This document shows, piece by piece, positions 12,420 through 25,694 of a stretch of DNA of 64,000 nucleotides. Within the stretch, counting starts at the first letter, position 1. Each line of letters opens with the position of its first letter. A program made the translations under genes and the position numbers. Below the pieces are notes generated by a model that saw only the letters and a list, made by a program, of their open reading frames with translations, ran no database searches and had not been told where the DNA came from. The stretch is from Podocnemis expansa (taxonomy: Eukaryota; Chordata; Testudines; Podocnemididae): NCBI GenBank assembly GCA_007922195.1, contig ML682116.1, positions 950,433-1,014,432 on the forward strand, given 5' to 3'.

Positions 12420-12574
12420 AAGGAAAAGACAAGTTCCAGAGGTGTAGCCATATTAGTCTGTATACAGCAAAAAACAGTGAGAGTCCTGTGGCACCTTAAA
12501 GACTAACAAATTTCTTCTGGCATAAATTATTGCGGGCATCTGATGAAGAGGGTTGCAGACCACAAAGGAAAAGA
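12420..12574. mobile_element. PLE tail insertion (other subfamily) with 10-bp TSD
   Basis: The insertion is 12430-12564, flanked by AAGGAAAAGA on both sides (12420-12429 and 12565-12574). It begins with the long PLE terminus on the minus strand (TTCCAGAGGTGTAGCCATAT), passes through GAGTCCTGTGGCACCTTAAA and the 'gactaacaaattt' block, and ends near a GCATCTGATGAAGAGGG segment. This is a diverged relative of the tails elsewhere in the window. Confidence 0.75.
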
Positions 12575-13943
12575 GATTTCATATTTTTCTTATGATGAAC
12601 ATAACACAAGCAATAAAAACTAATGTGATTTTGAGTCTTTTTGTTTACATTAGTTTTTAAGATTCTTTCCATGATATTTTTTCACCTAGTACCATATATT
12701 CACCATCACTTCCTCACCACTCTCTAATATTCATCAAGCTTCATTCAGCAAACCAGGGAGATCTAAGTTTCAGCTGTATTTTCTTCCAGAGGGGTTGGCC
12801 CTATTTGTTTTTGACCATTTCTCTTTGAACTGAGTTTAAGCATATTTATAGTCAGAGAAAATCATCCTGTGAAAATGCCATTGTTGGGTTTCATGTTTAT
12901 TGTCTCAATGATCAAATCTGTGCAGTTTACTAGCAAATTTTTGTTGTTGTTGTTTTAATGTTTACCAAGGCTACATACTCAGCCTTAGCTCTGAAAACTG
13001 AACTGGCTCATGCATCCTCCTCCTCTCCAATAAAAAAGAATCTGCAACTGGAATTTAGTTAATAATTCTTTTAACGATGTGTGAGACAGTATAGAATCCA
13101 GCTTGCTCTTCCAAAACTACATTGTCTGTCTAGTGTGAAAAGGAGAAAAAATGAAAAACTTATTTTTGTAAAATACACATATGAAATTGCTAACATACAC
13201 AGAGAACAGATCTGTTGACTAAGAACATGCCATTTTCACACAGTCACTTCTCTGACCATAACCACATTTTTAACTCTGGGAATAGTTTTATTTTTCCCTC
13301 CTGTAGCACTCCAGATGTGATACATTTAAATTTTTTTAAGAGGACCAAACTTAAGACCACATGACAAAAACCTGACACCATAATCCTTAAATTTATATTC
13401 CTGGCACTTTGAAAGTCCTGTGACACTGTCAAAATCCTAATAAATCAAACTCCCCACAATTAAAAATCACAATTCATCTGCCATTAAATGGGACAAAAAT
13501 GTCTCAATGAAGAATTCTTTTGAACAACAGAAAGTTTTAAGATGCAATTTAAAAATGTCTCTTAGGTCTCCAGCTGTATTTGCCCACCACAACGCACTAG
13601 GGGTGGCTGATATAGTGGTTTGCTTATTGGAACTCTCAGCTGCTTCACTGTTGGATTTGCATATGTCATGTATTTCACTTTACTCTTTGGTTCAGTCTGG
13701 TGGCTACCTCTCTTTGAAGATAGTGTGCAAGATGGGGTATTATAGTCAGAGGCAGTGAATTATTGGACACTTCAAAAGGGACAATAATATCTGCCTATAG
13801 CAAAGATCCCAAGGAAGTAGGAGGAAGAAACCAGCAAATGGAGGAACTGCAGAAGGCTTCTGTGTCTGTTACATTAAAAGACAAAGACTCTTTTAAAGGC
13901 ACATAGGCCATTTTTTTTCCACCTACCCAGGATACGACTATCA
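12575..13943. other. No recognised feature
   Basis: AT-rich sequence. No repeat or gene recognised. Confidence 0.45.
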
Positions 13944-14468
13944 CATGCAGCCAATGTTCCCTCTAAGGGGAGAGGGCAGCTGAGCAACTCCAGTTGNNNN
14001 NNNNNNNNNNNNNNNNNNNNNNNNNNNNNNNNNNNNNNNNNNNNNNNNNNNNNNNNNNNNNNNNNNNNNNNNNNNNNNNNNNNNNNNNNNNNNNNNNNNN
14101 NNNNNNNNNNNNNNNNNNNNNNNNNNNNNNNNNNNNNNNNNNNNNNNNNNNNNNNNNNNNNNNNNNNNNNNNNNNNNNNNNNNNNNNNNNNNNNNNNNNN
14201 NNNNNNNNNNNNNNNNNNNNNNNNNNNNNNNNNNNNNNNNNNNNNNNNNNNNNNNNNNNNNNNNNNNNNNNNNNNNNNNNNNNNNNNNNNNNNNNNNNNN
14301 NNNNNNNNNNNNNNNNNNNNNNNNNNNNNNNNNNNNNNNNNNNNNNNNNNNNNNNNNNNNNNNNNNNNNNNNNNNNNNNNNNNNNNNNNNNNNNNNCGCT
14401 GCGCTGGCGGCTGTGGCGGGCTGCGCCACAGCGCGCCAGCGCAGCTTAGAGGGAACACTGCATGCAGC
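13944..14468. mobile_element. hAT-type element containing assembly gap
   Basis: The ends are 13952 and 14460. The left end is CAATGTTCCCTCTAAGGGGA and the right end on the other strand is CAGTGTTCCCTCTAAGCTGC. An 8-bp duplication CATGCAGC flanks it (13944-13951 and 14461-14468). The interior is lost to 400 N. The visible right part is very GC-rich and self-complementary (GCTGCGCTGG, CCAGCGCAGC), which probably explains why assembly failed here. Confidence 0.82.
13997..14396. other. Assembly gap (400 N)
   Basis: Exactly 400 consecutive N. The round number suggests an estimated or placeholder size, so downstream distances across it are approximate. Translated frames running through it are meaningless. 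Confidence 0.99.
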
Positions 14469-14550
14469 CTTGGTCAGTTGCCTATGTAGCCTGATTCTGT
14501 AATTACTTTGTAATTTAGAATAGCCAATATGGATTTGGAATAGCCAGTAT

Positions 14551-14737
14551 GATGGTAAAAGAAAACATGGCCGTCCAAGAGAAACCTGGCAAAGAACAGT
14601 AGAAAAAGAAATGAAAGAGCAGGGTCTAACCCGGAACAACATCACCGAATGTATAGCCAATCGACAGCAGTGGTGGTCTCTAGTAGACGCCTTATGTACC
14701 ACTTAGGTACAAAGAGGATTAAGTAAGTGAGTAATAT
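14551..14737 (+). pseudogene. LINE reverse-transcriptase C-terminus (remnant)
   Basis: An open frame of 52 codons (14551-14703, stop TAG at 14704-14706) reads DGKRKHGRPRETWQRTVEKE and onward through a 'WWSLVDALC' end. The GRPRxTWxR signature followed by a terminal R-x-x-W-x-x-L-V-x-x-L-C is typical of the extreme C-terminus of reverse transcriptases of several non-LTR clades. The 3' side ends with GATTAAGTAAGTGAGTAAT, like the short tandem tail of some LINEs. The rest of the element is missing (5' truncation, as is common for LINEs). The clade is not decided. Confidence 0.7.
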
Positions 14738-17060
14738 GGATTTTACTAAGCCGGTCTGAAGGATAAGGCTCCTGGTTCAGAATCTGACCACAGATAAATT
14801 AAAACTTAAATTAATTTCTTTATGGAAACCCCCAGGACAAGAAGAGGTATTCCAAGTTAAAGAATTTATAACAATTTTTATTGCTAAGAGCAGAAAGCAT
14901 ATAATTGATAAGAACCCTAATTGAGAAATATATACCAAAACAACAGAGTAAACCTTACTGTATCCAGTAAATCCTATACAGCAAATAAGCAATACCAGTT
15001 ATGACTGATATTAGAACTATAAAATAGCTTACAAATTACAAAGTTACAATTGCTTATACTCACACCGAAGTAAAGATGTTTAACTGAAGAGTCAAGCTAA
15101 CCACTCTGATATTACTTAACTAAAATAAACAATAAAACTAGCTAAGAGAGAAAGAGAGAGTACGTTTGGGTCTGCAAAGATCTTCTTGGAAAAGTTGAGT
15201 TCAAGCCTGATGAGATGGAAGCTTCAAAGACCCCCTTCATTTCTAGGCCTTAAATACCTTTTTTTGCACATTACCTTATTCCCCCTAGTTCAAATGTGAG
15301 TCTGAATGCAAAAAAATTATTGGGGTGCTTTCAGATATTGGTTTGGGGGTTCATGCATATAACTGACATATTTTTCTCCATTGCCTTTTCCCCTATCCTT
15401 CTATTTTCTGCAGACTTGCAGTTTAGACCCTTTTCACATGCTTGCCTGTACAACATGATTAAAATAGCCTGGCCGTCACTTTTCCATCCAACTCAGCAAC
15501 CTGTGGTCACCCCCTCCCCAGTTATTTTCCTATTATAGCATAGCTGATGTTTACAGATCTTACCACTTTTGCAAGATTTTACAAAACGTTCCTATTGCGA
15601 AACACTTGCTTGCAAAATTTTCCATTTAGGTAAGAACACTTAGGCTTAATGCTAACTTTACTTTATGCTAACTAAGACACTATAGAGCTGTAGTTTACTT
15701 ATGCTAACTAAAACACTATGGGATCATAAATTCTTAGACTTATATAAAGAGAAATATATATAGATATTTGTACAAAAGATAAAACAATATGTGTATGCAA
15801 GCTCAATGTAAGTATGGCTAAAGACTACACCTAGGACAGCTCCTATCTATCAAACGAAATCATCCAGGAATCCAGTTTTACAATACACTCTTCAGGCATG
15901 AAACAAAAGTCAAACCATCCAGATTTTGCAATTGTTACTCAATACACTGGATATGGTAATTAAAAGCCTTTTAATGGAAATCATTGCCATTGCTATTCTT
16001 AACTACAGCACCTCCAGGCACCTGTTTTGTTCTCACAGGATCTCAATAACAGCATGACTATCAGAGATTGAGGCTGTTTGAAGGTGTTGGACTCAAAGAG
16101 GAATGCTGGCTTGAAAATGTGGTTGGCGCCTAACTCTTCTGGTTTACTTATCTAGCCATCCACTTTACCAGGAAATATCTCATGGACCAATGAGTTCTCT
16201 TCTGCAAAGGAGTCCTGGCCAAGTGGCACTAAACTATTTTTAACACAAAAATAAATTTAAACAAAAACTATTTATTTATGTTCATGGCCCCTAGTGATTT
16301 ATATATTGATTTGGAGCAACAACAGTGCCATGAATCACCATGTGATTTATTAATACACTAAAAATTCTGCTTTTTGCCAAAGCAAGTGAAAAACTTTCTT
16401 AACATTTTGAAAGACAGCTATATGTTTCCTTGTGAAATTCAGTCTAAAGCTGCTGTATTTGCACTGAGGTAACTGTCAGTTGTTGGGTTCCAGTTATTAG
16501 GACCCAATGTGGTACTTTCTAGTTTTCATGTTCCCAATCACATGCTCTTGGCCCAGTTTCCCTTCTCCCTATTACTCATGCAGCTTTCCTGAAGAAGAAA
16601 ACAGACACTGTCCTTCAAAAGTAATTGTGTTTGCCTGCTTTACAGAGGAGGAAAAAATCCACAAGGTAGTGTATCTCCAAACAGGAGTTACAGTGTGTCC
16701 TTTGTCCAATGGAAATAGACTTTTTAACTCATTCCAAAGGAGAAAGTATATTGGCCCAATTCCTGGATTTGTTTTACTGACCATAAAGCATTTTAGTACC
16801 TTGTCATTTCATTGGGGGAAAAATTACCAATTGCCTGTAAAAAGGAACATGCACACACATATAATAAGTTTATGTTTTTCATAGGCTTTCTTTATTGATC
16901 TTCAGCACAGAGTCAGATGCTCAATGTGAGCTGATTCAGAGCTAGCTCAAGTCAATGGGAGCCCTTTCATTGACTTAAATTGACACTGAATCAGATATGT
17001 AATTACTTTAGGTTTTTTAAATTTTTAATAATGTCAGCAATACAATTTCTCTATATTCTT
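14738..17060. other. No recognised gene
   Basis: AT-rich, no confident repeat family. The frame at 16507-16884 (125 codons) has no domain that I recognise. Confidence 0.4.
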
Positions 17061-17064
17061 TCTA

Positions 17065-17260
17065 CACAGTGGTCACCAAATCTGGACACAATGTTCTTGC
17101 TAAGGCCTAACCAGCTCCAACTAACATGGTACTACCATCACCTATGATTTGCATGCTATGCCTCTATTAATGAAACTCAAAACCACGTTTGGTTTTTATT
17201 CAACAGCATCACATTGTTGACCCATGTTGAGGCTGTCATCCACCACAACTACCCATGTTG
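17065..17260 (-). repeat. Old CR1-like fragment
   Basis: The plus-strand text around 17180-17250 (TCACATTGTTGACCCATGTT, then 'gctgtcatccaccacaac') matches the reverse complement of the CR1 ORF2 region that follows the reverse-transcriptase domain. The CR1 at 48853-49600 has the corresponding 'catcgcattggtggctcataatcatcc' stretch. The copy is strongly diverged and its limits are approximate. Confidence 0.5.
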
Positions 17261-19309
17261 ACTATGCCAGATATATCTTCATCATCTTTGATCCCCATAT
17301 TTAGTTGGCTGACCTTCAAGGTCACACACAAGATGATGGGACAGCCTTACAATAGCATAAGTCCTGCCTTTCAGCAATGATCCAGAAGGTTAGAATGAAT
17401 AACTCCTCCTCCCCATGCATTCTAACAAGCAGAGTCCTGCAAAGTTTCATTCCATCCCAGGACTGAACAAAGAGCATTTAAATTTGCTAAGGGACATCTT
17501 AAGACTGTCACTCAGACCCAATTCTCACCTTCATCATCAAACCTGAAATCTGAACTATCACTGACTTCCTAATCCCTGGCCGAGGTGGGAATAGGGATAA
17601 AATCAAAATATCTGAAAATCAATCCACAGGATTACTAGCTGGCTAGGGACTCATTGGAAAGTAAAAGTGAAGGTTATGCTTGCACCATCTACTGGATATC
17701 TGTGCCTTTCTTCTGAAAATATAGGCTGCAGCTCAGGGACTAATTTCAAACTGCCTGGATTCCTAGAGGGCACTCAATCCACTTGCTCTCATTTCTCACA
17801 CCATCCACAAAACCGTGGACCCTTAACTCAGATTTCGTCCTAGCCAGTGTTATGCAGAGGTCTGTCCCTCTGGCTGTGTTGCTACAAGTTTCACTGCTTT
17901 TCTTTATCCATGAAGCAGTCTCTCAAGATTGAGCAAGTTCAGAAAGCAGCAGCTCACTTCCTAAATTTGTTGTGTTTGATGGCTATGCATTTGCTTCCTT
18001 GCTTGAGGATTTGACTGTGATTTCCGAAGCCCTGAATTGTCTAGGATTCTGTTACATGAAAGATTATCTTTTTCCCCCCTGATATCTCACTTTGCCAGCT
18101 CAGATCTGCTGGTTGCTCTTCAGTTTCATTATGTAGGACGGACAATAGGGTATTCTCAGATAAGGGCCTTATGCTAGTTGCCTGCAACACTAGCTATATC
18201 TGGCTGTGCACCAAAGCTCAAATTTGGCCAGCACTAGAGTACAAGACAAGGTATATTTGTCTAACGCGCTTTTAAGTAAGCAGTGTGGAAGACCGACAGT
18301 TAAATAATTAAAGTTGGTAGCCTCTAATTGAGACTGTTTTATGTTTGTTTTAATTGTTGTAACGGTGCCCAGACCCTACTGCAATATACACCACATGAAA
18401 ATAAACTTCTGACTCTCAGTTTCTCTGCTCAAACTAATGGACAATGCTCCCACCCCATTTTCAGTGAAGGGTATGATGGGTAGCAGAATGGCTGGCAATT
18501 GTTACTCCCTTTTGCAGAACATATCGTTTGTCTTATTGTTTAAATTATGTAAATACACCCAGAAGATGTGCAACATAAGCCTAAGAGTGACAGGAGAAAT
18601 AAAACTTTTTAAAAATATATACTAAGTAGTTCCACTATTATGAATGTTAAAGAGTTTCCCTCACTGAAAAATGGCTGTATCAAACATTCTTTAACCACCA
18701 GAGTGTCTATGTTTGAGGACTCTAATGGATATTGTATATTAAGTTATCATTGCATGTGTCTTGGATGGTAATTGGTATGCCCTGAAGCAAGGTCTGCAGT
18801 CATGGAGTTCTTCAATTATGATGCTTTACATCTCTTTGTTTGAACAAGGGACATGAGAATTCATCATGCTTGGTTTTGAAAATGCTCAGACGTTACTGGC
18901 TGGAATCAAACATTATTAGCCTCTCTTCCTGATCAGGACAGTGTATTAAAAAAGAGCAGAGGACAAGTTCAAGAAAGAGAAAAAGGCAAAACAGAAAGAC
19001 AAGTAAGACAAATGGAGCAGAGCAGGTAGTGTGTAAAAAGTACAGAGGACTGTAAAAGCAGAGCAGCGAAAGAAAGAGAGAACAATTACCATGAGATATT
19101 AAAAGCAAGCCCTTGATGTTGTTCTCTGTTAAGTGAAACAGTAATGGAACTAATTATTTCTTTGTTTCACAATTTAGATTTTCATGTAATTACACTCACA
19201 GCACAGCATACTATGTGTGTGTGTTCCTTCCAGAGCCATGATTACAGGCTCTGCTGACCTTAACTACAGTCTGTGAAGCCTCATCTTAACACAAATTTAA
19301 AAGAAATTG
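17261..19309. other. No recognised gene
   Basis: Unclassified DNA. Parts of 17400-18400 look like degraded interspersed repeats but I could not name a family. No exon or RNA gene recognised. Confidence 0.4.
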
Positions 19310-19511
19310 TACTTGACCAGGGGTCTCAATCTCAAATCAGCATGAGGGCTACATGAGGACTAGTACATTAGCCCAAGGACTGCACCACTGAAACCTTTTC
19401 ATACAATGATATTGCAAATATCGGTACTAATAATGTTGTTGCAGGCTGCAGGAAATAGCTTTAAGGACTGTATGTGGCCTGCGGGCCACATTTGAGACCC
19501 CTGTACTTGAC
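19310..19511. mobile_element. hAT MITE, 186 bp, perfect TSD
   Basis: The element is 19318-19503. The left end is CAGGGGTCTCAATCTCAAAT and the right end on the opposite strand is CAGGGGTCTCAAATGTGGCC, so the first 12 bases of the TIRs are identical. TACTTGAC flanks both sides (19310-19317 and 19504-19511), an exact 8-bp target duplication. There is no coding capacity. Confidence 0.9.
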
Positions 19512-20470
19512 TGATCTTGATTTGCTGCACATCTATACACATAACCATATTTACAAAGTCCAGTGCTTGTGAATACTGGCTTTATCATAAGGGCCTTTCC
19601 CTCCCTCTCATTCTGACATGGCAAGAGTTTAGGGAGCTGCCAATGGTTTCTCATCTTTCTTCCTCATGCACCAGCATTTAATGTATTGTGACCTAGGGGC
19701 AAATATTCCAGAGGATCTGTTTGCTTTGAGATAGTTGCACACAAATGAAATTTCCAATATTAATGATATGCACACAAATGAGCACAGCGACTTAATCACT
19801 TTGGTGAAAAGGGCTTAAAAATAGGTGCAAATATTTAGATGACACAGACAGATGAGAGAGAACAGTTCTGACATCAGCACATGGGGCTATCATCATTATG
19901 TGCTTCCCAGGGCAACAGTGCTGTTTGCAGGACAGCTCACGACACTTCTGCAAACAATGTTGAATGCCCCCTACAGTAAATTCACTGGAAGAGAACAATA
20001 GTGTGGTAGGTTCCATCTTACCGGGGTCGGAGCAGTGGCTTGCCTAGCCACTGCACATAAGTTAGTGCTCACTGTGTCATTTTCAGTGACAGAAGCAGCA
20101 CTAATGGAATCAGTCAGTGTGCTATGTTGGGAATGAACAGATTTGAAGACTTATCTTGCCAGTTTAGTTTCATGGCAGAAGTAGGTTTTACAATTGGATA
20201 TATAAAAATAAACTTCTGTCTCAAACTTCACATTTTTACAGAACTGAAGATGTGAACTGATGAAAGTTTGAGTCAATTTTACCATCATTTAGTATGTAAA
20301 TCAAAGACATCATTGATCAAGTTGTGACACCCTCAATATACACACAAGGAGTAAGGAGAAGACCAAGAGCAGCTTCCATGATTCTCAGCTGCTTCTGGCC
20401 AGGTCACACAGAGCTGAAGAAACACTGAAGGACAGGCTTGATTGTTAACAAGAATTCAGCTTTCAGGTGA
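19512..20470. other. No recognised feature
   Basis: Unique-looking sequence between two hAT miniature elements. Confidence 0.45.
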
Positions 20471-20817
20471 GTGTAAAGCAGGGGTATCCAACCTTTTTGG
20501 GTGAGGGACCACATTGCAATTCTTTTCTCAGTCAATGGGCTGGTGAGAAAATTTTTGATAGATAAGACCTACAAATTGATCTTTATTTTAAAAACTTTAA
20601 TCAAATAATGAATAATGTGATATTTGGCATAGCTTTTGCTTGCACAAATTGTCAATGTCTGCCCACACACTTGATAGAGCAATACAGAGTATTCCAAATA
20701 GCCCCAGCCAGCCCCAGCTCCCAGGCTTTTGTGGCAGCACTTAGCGGGGTGGATAAAAGCCCTTGGCGGGCCAGATTCTGGCATCTGGGCCACATGTTGG
20801 ACAAGCCTGGTGTAAAG
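20471..20817. mobile_element. hAT MITE, 331 bp, perfect TSD
   Basis: The element is 20479-20809, flanked by GTGTAAAG on both sides (20471-20478 and 20810-20817). The left end is CAGGGGTATCCAACCTTTTT and the right end on the opposite strand is CAGGCTTGTCCAACATGTGG. The same family is present in reverse orientation at 41936-42694, where it is interrupted by a second hAT element. No transposase is encoded. Confidence 0.92.
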
Positions 20818-23800
20818 CAACAGCACAAGGTAAGTAGAAGTAATGAAAGCTTCTCCTGGGTTCATGTAATCTGTAATAATCTTCTCTGTAAATTTTGAAA
20901 AGGGAATTTTGAAAATGGATTAACAGGTGCAACAGCGGCATATATGTTATATATATATTGCCCTTTTGCTATGGTCCTGTTACAAGGGAAACCATGGCCA
21001 TAAACTCCTTTCAAGTATGACTAAACTAAGATTCTTTTTTCCTACAAAAACAAAAAACCGCCCAGAAAACCAACCAAAAAAAACCCCATATTTGATGTTG
21101 ATAATTAAAAGTTTGGAAGAAAAAGTGAAAAAAAAGTCCTCATTTCTAGATTGATAACTGACTAAAAAGGTATATTTAATTAAACCTCTGGATTTAGATG
21201 TCCAAGATTGTACCTACTGAGTTGTTTGTGTGTGTGTTTTTTACTCAATAGTATATTGTGCTTTGTTTGTTGTTGTGGCTTTTGTTCCCTTGGGTGTTTA
21301 CATTTTTCTGTAAAAGAAAAAATAATTCAATACCCAGACTATGAAGAAATCTCTACAGTCCATGCTGCCTTTCCTTTCCCTATCACTGCAATTAATTCAT
21401 CCAACGATTAATTTTAACCTATAAAGAGCTATTATATGGTTACCTTTTCATAGGACTCAACACAGACAAATGCAGTAGAGTACATTGACACAACCATGTA
21501 ATAAAAGACTGTATGCAGTATTGTTTGTGGACCCACATTTGAAATTAAAAAAGCCACATTTTTGTGTCCTGGGTAAAGACTAAAATCTGTAACTGATATA
21601 AAAGTTGATATTTTTTTTTGAAAGAGACTTGTTTTGTTTTCTTTGCCCTGGTCCCAGTTATTACTGATGTATTTGAGACTCCACAGACACTGCATTTCTT
21701 CTACTGACTGGACATTTCTGAAATAGTACTACTATCAGGTAGATCAGATTGTTGGCAAAAGCTTTGGCACCAGAGAGACTCAACAAATAAATTTCATCAC
21801 ACTGACCCTGTACTAAACAGCAACTTTATGTGGATAACCTCATGGGAATGGAAGTTGAGAAAGAGCTATTTCAAGGCCTCCAATAACTTAATCTCTTGCC
21901 AGTTCATAATGCAAAGCCATTTCTGCTTCCTTTGCTCTCAGTGCTAAAGAGTTTCTGGGATAATGTAATCCTAAAAAGGTGGGGTGGGTGACATGGGGCT
22001 AGGGGCTTCAGGGAGGGAGGAGAGCCCATTCTAATTATGCACTGCCTTTTTTTTTTTTTTTTTTAAGGCAGCAGCCAACTTTTTTTTCATCTTGGAAATT
22101 CTCACAGCCTCAGTTACGTGAGTGCAAAAAGTAACTTTTATTTGAAGAACCAACACTCACTTCTTTGTTAAGAAAATGCAAGGCACCACCCAGCAGACTT
22201 GAAGGCTCCTATATTATCAGTGAACTATTTCCTGGGTATATGTTCACCCTTTCCATGCAGCTTGCCTACTTCTTCAATCAAAGAAAATAAAATGTGGGGC
22301 AAATGAATTCTGTAAAGCTGTTGAAATATCTATGATTTGTTACAACTCCTTTTTTTTTTTTAATGTAATGGAAACTTTAGAAGTGTCCAGCTTTGCAGGA
22401 ACATAAGTGGAAAGAATCCAAGGGGAGCCCTAGTACAATACTGTGTTCTTTCCAAGGGATTATGCTGTATGTACACTGATTGCCATCATTTTAGAATAAG
22501 TCATGAGAAGCTGGGATAGTGTTTGTGGCTGAAAGAAATCATCAGGGTGGGAAAGAGCAGGTTAGTAATAGTGAGAGAGTGTTAATCAAACAGTAATGAA
22601 TTATTTATGTACAGACTATTTAACCAGTTTCTAGAGACCGTATAAAAACATCAAATTTATTTGTCCATCACCCAGCATCCTACTGTACTATTCTATTACA
22701 CTACAGTTTAAACAGTTTTCAACTTTGTTGAGTCATTGCTGTAGAAAACTATAGGTATTTGTTGCAGGCTGTGTCTAAATTCACCATACATTAGTTTCAA
22801 TATGCATGTGTCATGAAATCAAGGCAATCCAATTTCCTGTTGGCATGAGAGAAGAAGTGAACACTGTTACCTTTGATCCTAATTGACTTGTTTTCTTGGT
22901 CACAAAAGCACAGGAACCAGTTTCCTTGAAGTCTAGTATACTGTAGAGATGCATTCAAACTAACCTGGAAAACTGAGCCACCTCTGAATTTATGAGAAAT
23001 TCAAATCTTGATCAGATTATGGGGGGGGGGAGTGGGGAGCAGGGGCGTCTGTGCCATTAGGCATTGGAGCTGAATGCTCCAAATCAAACCTCTCAAAATG
23101 TTAGATCCAAATCTGAGCAGGGGGTAGGAGGGGCACATCTGTCCCTGAAACACACATAGACATATTGTGCTGGCCCTAGCATGGATGTGTGCAAGGCATT
23201 TGTGCATGTAGGTGTCCTCTTACTTGCAATCCCTGTACAATAGCTAGGCCCGACAGTAGACAGTAACTGTTCCCTAATGGAGTCCTAGGAGATACTCTTT
23301 GTTCTAAATGGTACTGGGAGTCTGGAGCAAGATCAGAGATAAAGAGATCAAGCAAATCCAGGGTTCTGATCATGGAGCTGGTTGGCCATATAAGATGAAA
23401 AAAGCATCATGGTCAAAAATGCTGATGCAACGTGCCTGTTACACCTGCACATCAGAGAGTTACAATGCCTCCTAGAGCACTATGATCCCAAACATGGGTC
23501 AATCCATAAAGAGCACAGTCCTGTATAACAGAGCAACTTGAGACAACCTCTCTCCTCAAGCTGATGTGCATGTGCCTTATTGTTCCTAGGCAGGCTAAGA
23601 AAAAAACAGACCATAAATTATCAATAAAACACTGAAATATTCTCTGTCACTTTTCATTTTCCTTCCATACTCAGAGAAACCAGGCCTCATCCAGGAACAA
23701 GAAGCTTTGGAAAGCTATTGTGACCTCAAAGTTACTGAGAAGCATTAATACAAATATCCTCAAGAAGAGGTGCTTTGGGATTTTTTTTTTCCAGTTATGC

Positions 23801-25690
23801 TAGTTGAGGGTTTGGGGATTTTTTTTAAGGAAAAAGAAAAATGAAGACATCCCCCTTTCCCCCCTGATTTGGTGACCATAAATCTTCAACACAAACATTT
23901 TATTTCTTTTTAAATACAATGCATCTTTTCATGAGGTAGCTCTTGGAAGCTAGCCTTACTGTATATATCAAGGTAGAGTACAGTTTACAGGGTATGCTAG
24001 TTTCAATGGGATTGGGAGGGGAGATGAAGTAGTCTTGTGAGAGGAAGCTTTATTAACTGAGGTTTAGTCTATGGATTTTACAGATTTTGCTGGCTGCAGC
24101 TAGCCATGGCATTTCTATTTCCTCACGCCTGAATTTTAAACACACCTTTGCATTTCATTGTATTTTGTCCTTGAGAAAGACAGGTGTCCATGGATAGTGT
24201 ATCCGGACACTAAACCAGATACCCAGTCCAAATTCAGGAAAGACAAAAGACTACTGTGATGGAATAAATGCATCCTTCTCTGGCGCACATTTTCAGTTTC
24301 ACCTTCTTTGTCTCCCAATTCATTGCCTTGGTAAGGTGTCTAGCAGCAGACAAACAGAACCTAAAATTTAAGACTCCTGCAAAGGTCAAGTTAGCTTTAC
24401 TTCCATGTTTAGTGAAAGGAGAGTCTAGGCATCTTGCCTTGAGTGAGTGAAGTAGCAAAACAAAACAAAAGAGAAAGTTTAAGAATTTATGTACTGAAAG
24501 TCTTTTGCATCCTCAACAATGCCTTTGTAATTCAGGGCTTTTCAGCTGGCCTTGTCTCATTGGAAAGATCTCTGCACAGTCAAGAAAATCCTCCACACAG
24601 TTTGATCTCATAAGACCCTGAGATATGATAAGGTTGCAAATCCAAAGCTTTAAAGAAACAATGACAATGAAAGAGCAAAAAACAAAACAAGTAAAAGAGC
24701 AGAGGGTGGGGTTACAAACAGAACATCGGGGTAAGTTTACAGTGTATTGCTTTTTTAAGATGGGGATAAACATTCATCTGCCAACTTGATCTTCATGTTT
24801 ACCTCTTTAGCGCTAATAGTTTCCTCCACTCCAACAAAGAAGCGTAATTCATTTTTTTCCTGCCTTTGGCTTCCCATGGTCGTGACTTTTGCCCCCCCCA
24901 TTGTTTACTCTTTTACTCTGTTCTCAGTAAAATGTCAGCAAACAATTGTCATTTGCTATCTGTAAAAGATAAGTATAGGTGGAAAGGGGCATAGAGAAAC
25001 CTAACACTTCCCTGCAAATACTACTGTACTATCTGCAACAGATAAATTAATTTGTGGGTAACCTGACCATCTAAATACACCCAACAGTATTCTAAAGAGT
25101 GAATGCCTGAGCCAAGACACTTGCTTAGGGGAGCAATGGGACCTTCTTTTAAAAGACAGAGCTATTTTGGAGAGTGAACACCTGACCCACCATGCTAATG
25201 TCATCCAAAGGGAGTCTTTCCATTGATTTCAATAGGAACTGGATCCCACAGTACAGAAGTTGTAACTGGCCCTACTTCTATATTTCAGGTACAGTTTACT
25301 CCTTTCTAACCATGAAATTTTGCACTTTTCAGCTGGCACATCCCACAGGAAAACAATCAGTTTGCAGGAACTAAATCACATTAGATCATCCTAAATTAAA
25401 AAAAAAAACAAAACTATAGATGATCAACAAAATTGTATTCAGAAGCCTGAAGATGGTAAATCAATATGGTATTTAACACCACAAACAGAGAGAGAAATGA
25501 AGAACTAATACTACTCACTCAAAGCTGGGGAAAGAGCCAAAACTACTAGAAGGTTGTCAGTGTCATGTGTAAAATACATAATTGCTGTAATTTTGCAACG
25601 TATGCTCACATTATATGCAACTGTTTTGGCAGACCACCTGTTATTGGCTTTTTTCCACTTATGAGCATGTATTTTTATGAAAAATGGGGG
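20818..25690. other. Long stretch without recognised gene
   Basis: AT-rich DNA with simple-sequence runs: 18 T at 22047-22064 and 10 G at 23021-23030. Short open frames only, none with a recognisable domain. Confidence 0.45.
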
Positions 25691-25694
25691 GAGG

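Noticed and set aside
13874..14702. Long open frames across 13874-14702 on both strands
   Set aside because: They run through 400 N and have no real sequence content; the ends belong to a hAT element.
14790..15900. Resemblance between 14790-15900 and 36850-37800 as parts of one LTR element
   Set aside because: Both are AT-rich with similar wording, but I could not align them convincingly or find LTR ends.
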